Assembly: GCF_009711415.1 (NCBI RefSeq)
Contig: NZ_SMLZ01000114.1
Coordinates: forward strand, 185,523 to 249,522
Source: Roseibium denhamense
GTDB taxonomy: Bacteria; Pseudomonadota; Alphaproteobacteria; Rhizobiales; Stappiaceae
Direction of reading: 5' to 3'
DNA length: 64,000 nucleotides
Below the pieces are notes generated by a model. That model was not told the DNA's origin. It made no database searches and was given only the letters and a program-made list of their open reading frames with translations. The position numbers were made by a program, and so were the translations under genes. Below are positions 1-8,247 of the stretch, piece by piece; positions within the stretch are counted from its first letter, which is position 1, and the number at the start of each line of letters is the position of its first letter.

Positions 1-65
1 AAAAGGGATTGGCAACCTTGTGCATCGGTGGTGGCATGGGCGTTGCCATGTGCCTGGAGCGTTAA
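1..65 (+). CDS. phaA: Acetyl-CoA acetyltransferase (beta-ketothiolase), 3' end only
   Basis: The window opens inside a gene whose last 20 codons are readable from base 3 and end at a TAA at 63-65. The C-terminus reads LCIGGGMGVAMCLER, which matches the conserved thiolase C-terminal motif (C-x-G-G-G-x-G) carrying the catalytic cysteine that acts as general acid/base. Thiolases of this type condense two acetyl-CoA into acetoacetyl-CoA, the substrate of the reductase encoded next. The order thiolase then acetoacetyl-CoA reductase is the classic polyhydroxybutyrate arrangement. Only the tail is visible, so the length and the rest of the active site cannot be checked. Confidence 0.85.
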   Translation, partial: KGLATLCIGGGMGVAMCLER

Positions 66-83
66 GCACTCCATTGAGAATTG

Positions 84-114
84 TCATGGCCGCACCTGCA
101 AGGAGCGGCCATGA
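84..114. terminator. Perfect 10-bp stem-loop between phaA and phaB
   Basis: TCATGGCCGC at 84-93 is exactly complementary to GCGGCCATGA at 105-114, with an 11-nt loop. Only a short TTT follows on the + strand, so it is a weak intrinsic terminator at best. It sits 18 bp after the phaA stop and 175 bp before phaB. It could attenuate read-through or protect the 3' end of the phaA message. Confidence 0.5.
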
Positions 115-289
115 TTTCAGCACGCATTGATTAGGGCTCATCAGCGCAGGGCACAAAAGCAACCCGGCTGACCGGCCGGACGCTTGTGGGGTATTTCATC
201 AGATGTGACCCGTGAGTACGGTGCTTTCTTGGGAAGAGAACTTCAAAAAGGCCGGAATAGGCCCGGAGTTGGAAGTTAGGAGGAACGGA

Positions 290-1018
290 ATGAGTAAGGT
301 CGCAGTGGTGACGGGGGGAACACGGGGAATTGGCGAGGCAATTTCGCGCGGTTTGAAAGATGCAGGATACACCGTGGCGGCCACTTATGCCGGCAACACG
401 GAAAAGGCAGAGGCTTTCAAAGCAGAAACCGGGATCCACGTTTTCAAATGGGACGTGTCCGATCCGGAAGCTTGTGCTGCAGGCATTGCGCAGGTCGAAA
501 GCGAACTCGGACCGGTGGAAGTGCTGGTCAACAACGCCGGCATTACCCGTGACGGCATGTTCCACAAAATGACTTTCGATCAATGGCGCGATGTGATGTC
601 GACCAACCTCGACAGCATGTTCACCATGACCCATCCGGTTATCAATGGCATGCGTGGACGCGGATCGGGCCGGATCATCAATATATCCTCCATCAATGGT
701 CAGAAGGGCCAGATGGGACAGGCAAACTATTCCGCTGCAAAAGCTGGCGTGATCGGCTTCACCAAGGCACTCGCACAGGAAAACGCGTTCAAGGGCATCA
801 CCGTGAATTGCGTCTGCCCGGGCTATATCAACACCGACATGGTCGCCGCCATGCCGGAAAAGGTCCTGGAATCCATCGTCGCCGGCATCCCGGTCGGCCG
901 CCTTGGCCATCCGGAGGAAATCGCGCAGACCGTGGTTTACCTTGCCTCTGATGCAGCCGCATTCATGACAGGTGCCGTCATGACCATCAATGGTGGCCAA
1001 TACGTCGCGAACGGCTAA
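290..1018 (+). CDS. phaB: Acetoacetyl-CoA reductase (SDR family)
   Basis: This 242-residue short-chain dehydrogenase reduces acetoacetyl-CoA to (R)-3-hydroxybutyryl-CoA with NADPH for polyhydroxyalkanoate synthesis. Visible features are the Rossmann motif TGGTRGIG (residues 8-15), NNAG (81-84), and the catalytic Ser134, Tyr147 and Lys151 in the YSAAK motif. The C-terminus ends MTGAVMTINGGQYVANG, typical of PhaB. The ATG at 290 is chosen because AGGAGG lies at 278-283. An in-frame GTG further upstream at 212 would add 26 residues unlike the family. The preceding thiolase tail supports PhaB over the closely related FabG. Confidence 0.93.
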   Translation: MSKVAVVTGGTRGIGEAISRGLKDAGYTVAATYAGNTEKAEAFKAETGIHVFKWDVSDPEACAAGIAQVESELGPVEVLVNNAGITRDGMFHKMTFDQWRDVMSTNLDSMFTMTHPVINGMRGRGSGRIINISSINGQKGQMGQANYSAAKAGVIGFTKALAQENAFKGITVNCVCPGYINTDMVAAMPEKVLESIVAGIPVGRLGHPEEIAQTVVYLASDAAAFMTGAVMTINGGQYVANG

Positions 1019-1044
1019 CAGGGCTGGTGATATAAGGGATTGGG

Positions 1045-1073
1045 AAGGGCGCCGATGAGCGCCCTTTCTTTTT
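1045..1073 (+). terminator. Rho-independent terminator after phaB
   Basis: AAGGGCGC (1045-1052), loop CGATGA, GCGCCCTT (1059-1066), followed by a T-rich run to 1073. It lies 26 bp after the phaB stop and closes the phaAB unit. Confidence 0.85.
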
Positions 1074-1134
1074 CCCGTAAAGCACCTCTAGCGTGGTGAA
1101 AGTGAAGTTCGTTCGGCGCCTGCCGGGAAATGCC

Positions 1135-1839
1135 TCAATGAGCGGAAAAGAGCGTACGATCCTGCGGTCGGGGCCTGAAAGCCTTGTCCGGATGCAAGAC
1201 CGCATCGGTCATGTTAAGTGCCGCCACCATATCGACCTCACCGTCCAGAAGATTGATGGTCTGGCGGGTCAGCGTGAGATCAATCCGGCCTGTTAACCGG
1301 ACCCGCTGGTAGATTCTGTCAGGCTGCCAGCTTGAACCGGCCTGATACCGGATCATCTGATTGGGATCGGGTGCCGGGACATGACTGCACATCCCATATT
1401 GCGGCACCAGATATCCGCCGCGCGAGGTCCCGTCGGGCTCGAGGACCGGAATGACATATCCCGTAATCGAAATCGTCTGATTGTCCAGCGCTGCATTTCC
1501 GGTAATAGCTGCAGTCAACCTCTTGTCCGCGATTTCCTGCCGCCGGCTGAGCAACGCATCCGTATCAACCCCGGACACAGCCAGTTTGGCTTCCGCGGCC
1601 TCGAGCTGCTGCATGACAGCAAATAGATTGTCTTCAGAAACGTTGCCCGTGTCCAATTGCTTGCGGAGACGGACTACGGTCGCAAGGGATCTCAGCTCCA
1701 GGATGTTGAGAGCCTCGAAGGGATCTTCGAAATTCTGTGAGGCCGGATCCTTCAAATCCTCCCAGGACACGCGTTTTGCCGCCTGGACATCCGCTGCCAC
1801 CAGCCAAAAACACGACACCAGGATGAGCAGCCGCCTCAT
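1135..1839 (-). CDS. Exported DUF3299 protein
   Basis: The 234-residue product begins with a signal peptide (MRRLLILVSCFWLVAADVQA, probable cut after residue 20), so it should be periplasmic. The middle is a charged helical stretch (about 45-110). The C-terminal half resembles DUF3299: ISITGYVIP, then GYLVPQYGMCSHVPAPDPNQ with the conserved Cys, His and PNQ, then a strand-rich segment ending in a region on hydrophobic partitioning of the chain. DUF3299 has no established biochemical role, though many members are exported and some occur beside metal or transport genes. No obvious partner flanks it here. The start at 1839 is the only one giving a clean signal peptide. Confidence 0.75.
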   Translation of the reverse strand: MRRLLILVSCFWLVAADVQAAKRVSWEDLKDPASQNFEDPFEALNILELRSLATVVRLRKQLDTGNVSEDNLFAVMQQLEAAEAKLAVSGVDTDALLSRRQEIADKRLTAAITGNAALDNQTISITGYVIPVLEPDGTSRGGYLVPQYGMCSHVPAPDPNQMIRYQAGSSWQPDRIYQRVRLTGRIDLTLTRQTINLLDGEVDMVAALNMTDAVLHPDKAFRPRPQDRTLFSAH

Positions 1840-1903
1840 GTCTCTATCCTTGAAAGACAGGCAGCAAACGGCAGTCCGATAGTCTGATGAGCAATGGTCG
1901 TCA

Positions 1904-2599
1904 TCACCTCAACCTACCCGGCTTAGCTTCCAGGACCATCCAGGTCCATTCAACGCCCTTCTTCCGGTTTGCGGCCTGTAGCGAGGACGCCCTGGCTGCC
2001 CGCAACACGGTGAAGCCACATTGTTCTGCCGCAGCAATTGTGCCGTTGGGGTCAATTGGAAACACTGGCCGGTCCGGCGCACCCGGCCCATGGCGCAATG
2101 ACAGGATGACACGCCCCTTCGGTGCCGTAAGATCAAATATCCGTGCCATGGCAGCAGAGCGCATTGTTTCCTTCAAATGCTGCCAGACACCGATCAGAAC
2201 AATCAGGTCGAAGGAAGCGCGTGCCCTTAATCCCGGCAAGTCTGGCAAATGGGCTTCGATCCACTCAATCTCGCGGCCCTGATGAATTTGCCGCCCGGCT
2301 TCCCGAAGTCGCCGGGCCGGTTCAACGGCGGTCACCTTGTGTCCCCGCCCCGCAAACCATGCGGCATCCCGGCCGGTCCCGGCTCCGATATCCAGAACGC
2401 GCGCCGGCTCACGCGGAAGAAGGTCCAGAACGGGCGCATAAAGTGCGGGAACGTCAAAGCTCTCAGACTGTTCTATCCACGCGTCGGAGACATGTTCATA
2501 GCCCTCCGCACCATCGGGGATGCTGCACTGATCAATGCTATTTCCGCCGGTTACGGCCCTTTCCAACCCATGCTCCCCTTGACCTTGCAGGTTAGACAT
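1904..2599 (-). CDS. Class I SAM-dependent methyltransferase
   Basis: The 231-residue product carries a Rossmann-type methyltransferase core. Motif I is [14 protein letters not shown], motif II is the acidic end of KVTAVEPA, and [13 protein letters not shown] fills the motif IV position. A C-terminal strand pair ends in [10 protein letters not shown]. The substrate cannot be told from sequence. The open frame continues to 2770 but the extra N-terminus runs into the divergent yciB gene, so the ATG at 2599 (MSNLQGQ) is preferred. That leaves a 51-bp divergent promoter region shared with yciB. Confidence 0.75.
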   Translation of the reverse strand: MSNLQGQGEHGLERAVTGGNSIDQCSIPDGAEGYEHVSDAWIEQSESFDVPALYAPVLDLLPREPARVLDIGAGTGRDAAWFAGRGHKVTAVEPARRLREAGRQIHQGREIEWIEAHLPDLPGLRARASFDLIVLIGVWQHLKETMRSAAMARIFDLTAPKGRVILSLRHGPGAPDRPVFPIDPNGTIAAAEQCGFTVLRAARASSLQAANRKKGVEWTWMVLEAKPGRLR

Positions 2600-2650
2600 C
2601 CCTATGTGGCAAACAAGATCACAAAATGGCACAAGGCCCGAAAGACCGTC

Positions 2651-3292
2651 ATGGAATTTGAAAAAGATCCGAATGATCCCGCACGCAAGGAACTGTCGCC
2701 GCTCCTGAAGTTGGCACTGGAGCTCGGGCCGCTTGGGATATTCTTCCTGTTCAATTCCAGGGGCGAGCAAATCGCCGCGAGCTTTCCGGTCCTGCAGGCA
2801 ATCGGTGAGCCGATCTTCCTGGCCACTGCTGCCTTCATGGTGGCGATCACGATTTCGCTCACCGTATCGCTATGGCTGACCAAGCGCCTGCCGGTCATGC
2901 CGCTGGTCTCGGGTGTCGTGGTGCTTGTCTTTGGTGCGCTGACGCTCTGGCTTCACGACGAGCTCTTCATCAAACTGAAGCCAACCATCGTCAACTGTCT
3001 GTTTGGCTCGGTCCTGCTGGCCGGTTTGCTGTTCGGCAAGTCCCTGCTTGGCTACGTATTTGACAGCGCGTTCAAGCTGACAGACGAAGGCTGGCGCAAG
3101 CTGACCTTCCGATGGGGGGTCTTCTTCTTTGTTCTGGCTGCCATCAACGAGATTGTCTGGCGGAATTTCTCGACCGATTTCTGGGTCAACTTCAAGGTTT
3201 TCGGCGTTATGCCGATCACGCTGATCTTCACACTGACACAGCTGCCGCTGATCCAGAAACACGCGGTCGTCGAGGAAGAAAAAGAGGCCTGA
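2651..3292 (+). CDS. yciB: Inner-membrane septation protein A family (YciB)
   Basis: The 213-residue integral membrane protein belongs to the YciB/IspZ family. The core [19 protein letters not shown] is followed by several hydrophobic helices, the family-typical motif [17 protein letters not shown], then [13 protein letters not shown] and [21 protein letters not shown]. coli YciB interacts with elongation and division proteins and affects envelope synthesis. Start [10 protein letters not shown] at 2651 is chosen because an in-frame extension to 2249 is antisense to the neighbouring methyltransferase. No strong ribosome binding site is visible. It is transcribed away from the methyltransferase. 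Confidence 0.88.
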   Translation: MEFEKDPNDPARKELSPLLKLALELGPLGIFFLFNSRGEQIAASFPVLQAIGEPIFLATAAFMVAITISLTVSLWLTKRLPVMPLVSGVVVLVFGALTLWLHDELFIKLKPTIVNCLFGSVLLAGLLFGKSLLGYVFDSAFKLTDEGWRKLTFRWGVFFFVLAAINEIVWRNFSTDFWVNFKVFGVMPITLIFTLTQLPLIQKHAVVEEEKEA

Positions 3293-3341
3293 GATTTAAC
3301 CTCAGGTCGCACAACTGCCATCCCGGATTGGGTGCCGGGTC

Positions 3342-3764
3342 CTAATGCCCGTCGCCGTGGCCAAAGGATACGTCCCGGCGGGCGCCGGTGATGGAGATCG
3401 AAAAGCCGGCAATCACGTCGATCAGTGAGATCGCCATCAAAATAAAGAAGAGCGAGGTTGCCGCCTGGGGCAATACCAGGAAGGCAACCAGATAAGCGAT
3501 GAACACCAGCACGGACAGCATGTGGTCCATCAAAGCTGTTGTTCCGATCCGCGTCGCCTTCATGATTTCAATGAACAGAAAGAACAATCCGGCGGTGATC
3601 AGAAGATCGCTGACCAGGAGCTGGAATGTTGCGCCAGACACCATGGCGACGGTAATGACCGGGTCGGCCCACAGGCCCGGATTGGCCGCACCTGCGGTGA
3701 ACGCAAGGCCAATGTAGGTCAGGAATGTAATCAGGGTGAAAGGAACAGCGGAAAATAGACGCAT
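3342..3764 (-). CDS. Small four-helix membrane protein, unknown function
   Basis: I do not recognise this 140-residue protein. It shows about four hydrophobic helices: LFSAVPFTLITFLTYIGLAF near the start, a long one around LLVSDLLITAGLFFLFIEIM, then MLSVLVFIAYLVAFLVL, and a last one around FFILMAISLIDVIAG. It ends in a short polar tail rich in His and Gly (SFGHGDGH). ATG 3764 is chosen over an upstream in-frame start (3833) because GGAG sits 6 nt before it and the extra residues are not membrane-like. It converges on yciB with about 50 bp between stops. Confidence 0.65.
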   Translation of the reverse strand: MRLFSAVPFTLITFLTYIGLAFTAGAANPGLWADPVITVAMVSGATFQLLVSDLLITAGLFFLFIEIMKATRIGTTALMDHMLSVLVFIAYLVAFLVLPQAATSLFFILMAISLIDVIAGFSISITGARRDVSFGHGDGH

Positions 3765-3936
3765 GAAAGGCTCCAAAGCGGATCGGCCCACGACAGCCGG
3801 TGCGGTTGCACCTGACACGATCATTCGGGCCAATTCAAGAACGGATATCCGTGAAAAGAAAAAGGCCGGCCCGTCGGAACAAGGCCAGCCTCAATCTTGG
3901 TGTTGCCATACGGCGATCCGAACCGGAAAGAACGCG

Positions 3937-4122
3937 TTATGCGTCGTCTTTCGGGGTCATGATCTGACGGCCCCGGTACATGCCGGTCTTCAGGTCGACG
4001 TGGTGCGGGCGGCGCAGTTCGCCCGAATCCTTATCCTCGACGTAAGTCGGCTGCTTCAGGGCGTCCGCGGAACGGCGAAAACCGCGCTTCATGCGCGAGG
4101 TTTTTCTCTTTGGAACGGCCAT
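3937..4122 (-). CDS. rpmF: 50S ribosomal protein L32
   Basis: The 61-residue basic protein begins [20 protein letters not shown], the invariant L32 N-terminus, and continues with the alphaproteobacterial form of the family, which lacks the zinc-binding cysteines (THHVDL region here as [16 protein letters not shown]). L32 is a component of the large ribosomal subunit near the peptidyl transferase centre. GGAG lies upstream of the ATG at 4122. An in-frame extension upstream to 4302 is not L32-like. It has its own likely promoter at 4210-4238. Confidence 0.97.
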   Translation of the reverse strand: MAVPKRKTSRMKRGFRRSADALKQPTYVEDKDSGELRRPHHVDLKTGMYRGRQIMTPKDDA

Positions 4123-4209
4123 TTTGTTTTTCTCCGTGGTCCATAACCGCGCGGCCCGGACCGGGTCAGCCCGGGGCGTGGCGGCACGCAGCGTGTTGGA
4201 ATGCGCGGG

Positions 4210-4238
4210 GTTATACAGGCAAAGTCCAGTGTTTTCCA
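4210..4238 (-). promoter_or_regulatory. Predicted sigma-70 promoter for rpmF
   Basis: On the minus strand TGGAAA (-35, 4 of 6 matches) and TATAAC (-10, 5 of 6) are separated by exactly 17 bp. The predicted start is about 80 nt before the rpmF ATG. This would let rpmF be expressed independently of mtgA, which lies upstream on the same strand. Confidence 0.5.
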
Positions 4239-4260
4239 CCCCACCAGCGAAATTTTTGTT

Positions 4261-4279
4261 GGGCCGCAGTTCGCGGCCC
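4261..4279. repeat. Short perfect inverted repeat downstream of mtgA
   Basis: GGGCCGC (4261-4267) and GCGGCCC (4273-4279) form a 7-bp stem with a 5-nt loop, 45 bp after the mtgA stop. The minus-strand sequence after it is A-rich rather than T-rich, so it may stall or process the mtgA message but is not a canonical terminator. Confidence 0.4.
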
Positions 4280-4323
4280 TGATTCGGACCCCACCGCCTC
4301 ACAAAATCGCCCGCGCGCCGCTC

Positions 4324-5046
4324 CTACTCGATCACACATCCAAAGATATTGCCCGATTGCCGGACCCGCGCCAAATTGGTACCGGCAAGCCGCCGGTGCC
4401 CGGCGGATGGTTTGGCGGGATTACGACCGCGTGGATTGGGAAGGGCCGTCGCAAGCCGCGCCGCTTCGGTCCGGGAAAGATCTTTCGCAGGCTTGCCGAA
4501 CCAGGCATGACTGGCAGCTTCCGCCCCAAAAATCCCCTCGCCCCATTCAGCAATGTTCAAGTAGATTTCCAGTATGCGTTTCTTGCTCAGGATCGCATCC
4601 AGCATCAAGGCCAGCGGCAGTTCCAGCGCTTTGCGGACATAGGACCTATCTCCCCAAAGGAACAGGTTCTTGGCCGTCTGCATGGTGATCGTGCTTGCAC
4701 CCCGCGGGCGCTCGCCCTCGCTCAAGGCCTCAACCTGATCTTGTAAGGCGCCCCACTCGACACCGTCATTCGAGCAAAACCCGCTGTCTTCCGACGTGAT
4801 GACCGACTTGATGAGGTTCGGAGAGATGTCGCTCAGCGAGACCCATTGGCGGTCCACCCACAAAAACTGGACATAACGCCCGAGCATCAGCGTGCTGACG
4901 GGCGGAACCACCGAATACAGAACGGTGAGGGCAGGCGGCAGTAAAAGGAGTGCGATGAGGATCTGCACGGCCCGCCGCCGCAGCCGCTGTCTTAGAGACG
5001 GTTTTTGAGACGCACCCGGTTTGGAGGCCGATTTAGCCTGCGGCAT
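4324..5046 (-). CDS. mtgA: Monofunctional biosynthetic peptidoglycan transglycosylase
   Basis: The 240-residue protein is a family GT51 glycosyltransferase that polymerises lipid II into glycan strands. One membrane anchor (about 28-48) follows a basic N-terminus. The catalytic Glu86 lies in SEDSGFCSNDG, followed by RGASTITMQTAKN (115-127) and the second conserved glutamate region KKRILEIYLNIAEWG (155-169). No transpeptidase domain follows, so it is the monofunctional form. Its start overlaps the 3' end of cfa by 14 bp, indicating co-transcription and possibly translational coupling. Confidence 0.95.
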   Translation of the reverse strand: MPQAKSASKPGASQKPSLRQRLRRRAVQILIALLLLPPALTVLYSVVPPVSTLMLGRYVQFLWVDRQWVSLSDISPNLIKSVITSEDSGFCSNDGVEWGALQDQVEALSEGERPRGASTITMQTAKNLFLWGDRSYVRKALELPLALMLDAILSKKRILEIYLNIAEWGEGIFGAEAASHAWFGKPAKDLSRTEAARLATALPNPRGRNPAKPSAGHRRLAGTNLARVRQSGNIFGCVIE

Positions 5047-6253
5047 TCAGTATCCGTTCGTTATCGACCATAAAGTCTCTCAGGATGGGGACCGCGTCCC
5101 GTTCTTTCGACAGCAAGAGCTGGAACACCATATTGGACCCGTGCAGAAACCCGAGCTCCACCGCGCTGAGATAAAACTCCCACATCCGGCAAAAGGCGTC
5201 GTCATAAAGAGCAGCCGCATCCGCGCGGCGCTCTTCGAAACGGATCCGCCAATCCCGGATCGTGTAGTAGTAATGCAACCTCAGGATTTCCGCGTCGCAG
5301 ACCCATAACCCAAGACGTTCCGTCGATGCAAAAACTTCCGAAAGCGCGGGAACATATCCGCCTGGGAAAATGTACTTCCGGATAAATGGCCCGGTAGTTC
5401 CAGGCGGGGTCATGCGGCCGATGGAGTGAACAACAGCAAATCCATTGTCCGTGAGGCAGTCGCGGATCTTCCCGAAATAGGCGTCCAGGTGGCCTATGCC
5501 CACGTGCTCCATCATTCCAACGGATATGATGCGGTCAAATTGCCCCTCAAACTCCCGGTAGTCCTTCAGGACAAACTCCACACGGTCTTCCACACCTGCG
5601 GCCTTGACCCGTTGTTCGGCAATTTTGACCTGCTCGGGAGACACATTCAGGGATGTGACATGGGCTCCGGCCTGTGCCATCCGGATCGCCAGAGAGCCCC
5701 AGCCACCGCCAATTTCCAGAACTCTCATATCCGGTTGGAGATCAAGTTTTGCGACCAGATGGGTCAGCTTTTGCGCCTGGGCCGCCTCCAGGCTGTCGTC
5801 CTCGCTGCGGTAATAGGCACAGCTGTAGTTCAGCCCATCATCCAGAAACAGCCGGTAAAGATCTGTCGAGAGATCATAATGATGGCGGGCTTGGGCTTTT
5901 GCCCGCTCAACGCTGTTTTTCTGCTGGTATCGCCGAAGAGCTTTCCAGCTTTTGCGCAGCAGGCTTTGCACCGGATGCGCACCGAGCGGGGCCCGGTTAA
6001 TGGAGAAGAGGAACATAAAATCATAGCAGGTTGACCCCTCTTCCATGGTCAGGCTGCCGTCCATATAAGCTTCGCCCGCCGCAAGCTCCGGGTTCAAGAA
6101 CAATGCCGTATAGAGCTTCTTGCTGTGCAGCCGGATCGTCACGGTCGGTCCGTTCTCGCCGGACCCGAACTCGTGAAGCTCTCCGGCGGCATCAATGACC
6201 CGCATCCGGCCATTCTTGATGAAGGAACGTAAAAGGCCGGACAGTAATTTCAT
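5033..6253 (-). CDS. cfa: Cyclopropane-fatty-acyl-phospholipid synthase
   Basis: The 406-residue enzyme transfers a methylene from SAM onto double bonds of membrane phospholipid acyl chains. The N-terminal lipid-binding half (about 1-110) contains the ELAAGEAYMDG motif. ARHHYDLSTDLYRLFLD marks the beginning of the catalytic half. SAM motif I is VLEIGGGWGSLAIRMA, and ISVGMMEHVG with PGGYVPALSE are family signatures. ATG 6253 is preferred because GGGAG lies 6 nt upstream; an in-frame start at 6295 would add 14 unlikely residues. It is the first gene of cfa-mtgA. Confidence 0.94.
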   Translation of the reverse strand: MKLLSGLLRSFIKNGRMRVIDAAGELHEFGSGENGPTVTIRLHSKKLYTALFLNPELAAGEAYMDGSLTMEEGSTCYDFMFLFSINRAPLGAHPVQSLLRKSWKALRRYQQKNSVERAKAQARHHYDLSTDLYRLFLDDGLNYSCAYYRSEDDSLEAAQAQKLTHLVAKLDLQPDMRVLEIGGGWGSLAIRMAQAGAHVTSLNVSPEQVKIAEQRVKAAGVEDRVEFVLKDYREFEGQFDRIISVGMMEHVGIGHLDAYFGKIRDCLTDNGFAVVHSIGRMTPPGTTGPFIRKYIFPGGYVPALSEVFASTERLGLWVCDAEILRLHYYYTIRDWRIRFEERRADAAALYDDAFCRMWEFYLSAVELGFLHGSNMVFQLLLSKERDAVPILRDFMVDNERILNAAG

Positions 6254-6397
6254 GAGGAACTCCCGCTTTCGGAAAACTGAGAGACAAAAAATCATAAGGT
6301 AAGCGTCAATTTGGGATTGCGGTCTTGACGATACAGCGAATCCGCTTCACGGAAACCCCATGAGACCAAACAATGTTTTGAGCCGCCGGAGCCATTT

Positions 6398-7303
6398 GTG
6401 ACATTTGATTTCGTTCAGCATTTGGCAAGCGCCGCCAAGCGTATCGACACCGCGCTTGAAGACATCCTGCACAATCAGGCTGGGGAGATGGAAATTACCC
6501 GCCCCGCGCGCTTGATTGCAGCCATGCGCCATGGGGCGCTCAATGGCGGCAAACGGCTGCGCCCGGTCCTGATGATGGAGAGCGCGGCGCTGTTTGACGC
6601 AGATCCCGGCCAGGTGGTTCCAGCCGCCTGCGCCCTGGAACTGATCCACTGCTATTCCCTTGTCCATGATGATCTGCCGGCCATGGATGATGATGACCTG
6701 CGGCGGGGCCAGCCCACCGTTCATAAAGCATTTGACGATGCAACGGCGATCCTTGCCGGTGACGCCCTGCTGACGTTGGCATTCGACATCATCGCAGACG
6801 AAAAAATCCATCAGGATCCGGCGGTCCGCCTTCGCCTTTCACGTGAACTCGCCCGGGCGGCCGGTATTGGCGGCATGGCAGGGGGCCAGATGCTCGATCT
6901 GGAGTCCGAGCACCGGCAGAGAACGGAAGCCGAAATCCGGCAGTTGCAGGCCATGAAGACAGGCGCATTATTGCGTTATGCCTGCCGCGCCGGGGCTATC
7001 CTCGCTCAAGCGTCACCTGAGGACGTGGACAGCCTGACCCGGTTTGGCGAAATCATCGGGCTTGCCTTTCAGCTCGCCGATGATCTTCTCGATGTCGAAG
7101 CAAGCCCGGAGGCCATGGGCAAGGCCACCGGAAAGGATGCCGAGGCCGGAAAAGCCACGCTGGTCGGCCTCTTAGGTCCGGAAAAAACACGTCAGGAACT
7201 CGTCCAGCTTTTGGACGATGCCAACAAGTTGCTGGAACCGTTCGGCGAGCGGGCCCGTGTTCTGCGCGCGCTGGCCGGGTTTATTGTTACTCGGCCAAGT
7301 TAG
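6398..7303 (+). CDS. ispA: Farnesyl/geranyl diphosphate synthase
   Basis: The 301-residue trans-prenyl diphosphate synthase condenses IPP with allylic diphosphates for ubiquinone, bactoprenol and hopanoid precursors. It contains GGKRLRP (50-56, IPP binding), the first aspartate-rich motif in VHDDLPAMDDDDLRRG (DD at 91-92), and the second in FQLADDLLDVE (near 228). The region between the two aspartates of the first motif has the two-residue insertion typical of bacterial IspA. It starts with GTG. The 3' end overlaps the convergent tyrC by 17 bp. Confidence 0.93.
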   Translation: MTFDFVQHLASAAKRIDTALEDILHNQAGEMEITRPARLIAAMRHGALNGGKRLRPVLMMESAALFDADPGQVVPAACALELIHCYSLVHDDLPAMDDDDLRRGQPTVHKAFDDATAILAGDALLTLAFDIIADEKIHQDPAVRLRLSRELARAAGIGGMAGGQMLDLESEHRQRTEAEIRQLQAMKTGALLRYACRAGAILAQASPEDVDSLTRFGEIIGLAFQLADDLLDVEASPEAMGKATGKDAEAGKATLVGLLGPEKTRQELVQLLDDANKLLEPFGERARVLRALAGFIVTRPS

Positions 7304-8231
7304 CCGACCCCGGCTTGCCGTGGCGCCCGAAGTCGGGCGCGTCAGTTTCCTGTCCCGCCTCGATGATAGACCGGCGGATACCTCTGGTGCGGGTAAACAG
7401 ATCAAAGAGCTGTTCGCCATCTCCCCAGCGGATTGCCCGCTGCAGCGCAGACAGGTCCTCTGAAAACCGCGCCAGCATCTCCAGGATCGCATCCTTATTG
7501 TTCAGGCAGACATCCCGCCACATGATCGGGTCGGACGCAGCGAGGCGTGTAAAGTCACGGAAACCGGAAGCCGAATACTTGATCACCTCCGATTTTGTCA
7601 CCGCTTCAAGATCGTCTGCGGTTCCGACGATGTTATAAGCAATCAGATGCGGAAGATGCGAAACAATCGCCAGAACAAGGTCATGATGTTTGGCATCCAT
7701 GATATCGACGGTTGAGCCGCAGCCCTCCCAGAACTTGGTCAGCTTCTCAACTGCGGCGGGGTCTGTTCCCTCCGGCGGGGTCAAAATGCACCAGCGCTCG
7801 TCAAATAGGGTCGGAAAGCCGGCATCCGGACCGGATTGCTCTGTGCCCGCGATCGGGTGACCTGGAACAAAATGGACACCATCGGGCACATGCGGACCGA
7901 CCTGATCGACAACAGATCCTTTGGTAGAGCCGGCATCGGTCAGGATTGCGCCCGGCTTCAACGCCGGCTTGATCCATTTCGCAACAGCCTCGTTGGCCCC
8001 AACCGGCACGCACAGAATAACAAGATCCGCCCCCTCAACGGCAGTAGCGGCGTCCAATTCGTAGACATCGCCCAAGCCGAGTTCCTCAGCGCGCTGCAAG
8101 GTTTCGGGTGAGCGCGTTGAAATCGCGATTTCCTTGACCAATCCGCGCTGACGGGCAGCCTGCGCCAGAGAGGACCCGATCAGGCCAATCCCGATCAGGG
8201 CGAGCCTGTCAAATAGAGGGGCACCAGACAT
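7287..8231 (-). CDS. tyrC: Prephenate/arogenate (cyclohexadienyl) dehydrogenase
   Basis: The 314-residue protein oxidatively decarboxylates prephenate or arogenate with NAD(P)+ in tyrosine biosynthesis. The N-terminal Rossmann motif is LIGIGLIGSSLA (about 12-23), LVILCVPVGANE follows, and ILTDAGSTKGSVV, FVPGHPIAGTEQSG and VSHLPHLIAYN (catalytic His region) are family signatures. There is no fused chorismate mutase, because that activity is encoded two genes upstream. ATG 8231 is preferred over an in-frame start at 8312 that would run into the hisC 3' end. It lies 16 bp after hisC in the aroQ-hisC-tyrC unit. Confidence 0.93.
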   Translation of the reverse strand: MSGAPLFDRLALIGIGLIGSSLAQAARQRGLVKEIAISTRSPETLQRAEELGLGDVYELDAATAVEGADLVILCVPVGANEAVAKWIKPALKPGAILTDAGSTKGSVVDQVGPHVPDGVHFVPGHPIAGTEQSGPDAGFPTLFDERWCILTPPEGTDPAAVEKLTKFWEGCGSTVDIMDAKHHDLVLAIVSHLPHLIAYNIVGTADDLEAVTKSEVIKYSASGFRDFTRLAASDPIMWRDVCLNNKDAILEMLARFSEDLSALQRAIRWGDGEQLFDLFTRTRGIRRSIIEAGQETDAPDFGRHGKPGSANLAE

Positions 8232-8247
8232 TATTGTTTTTCTTCTT

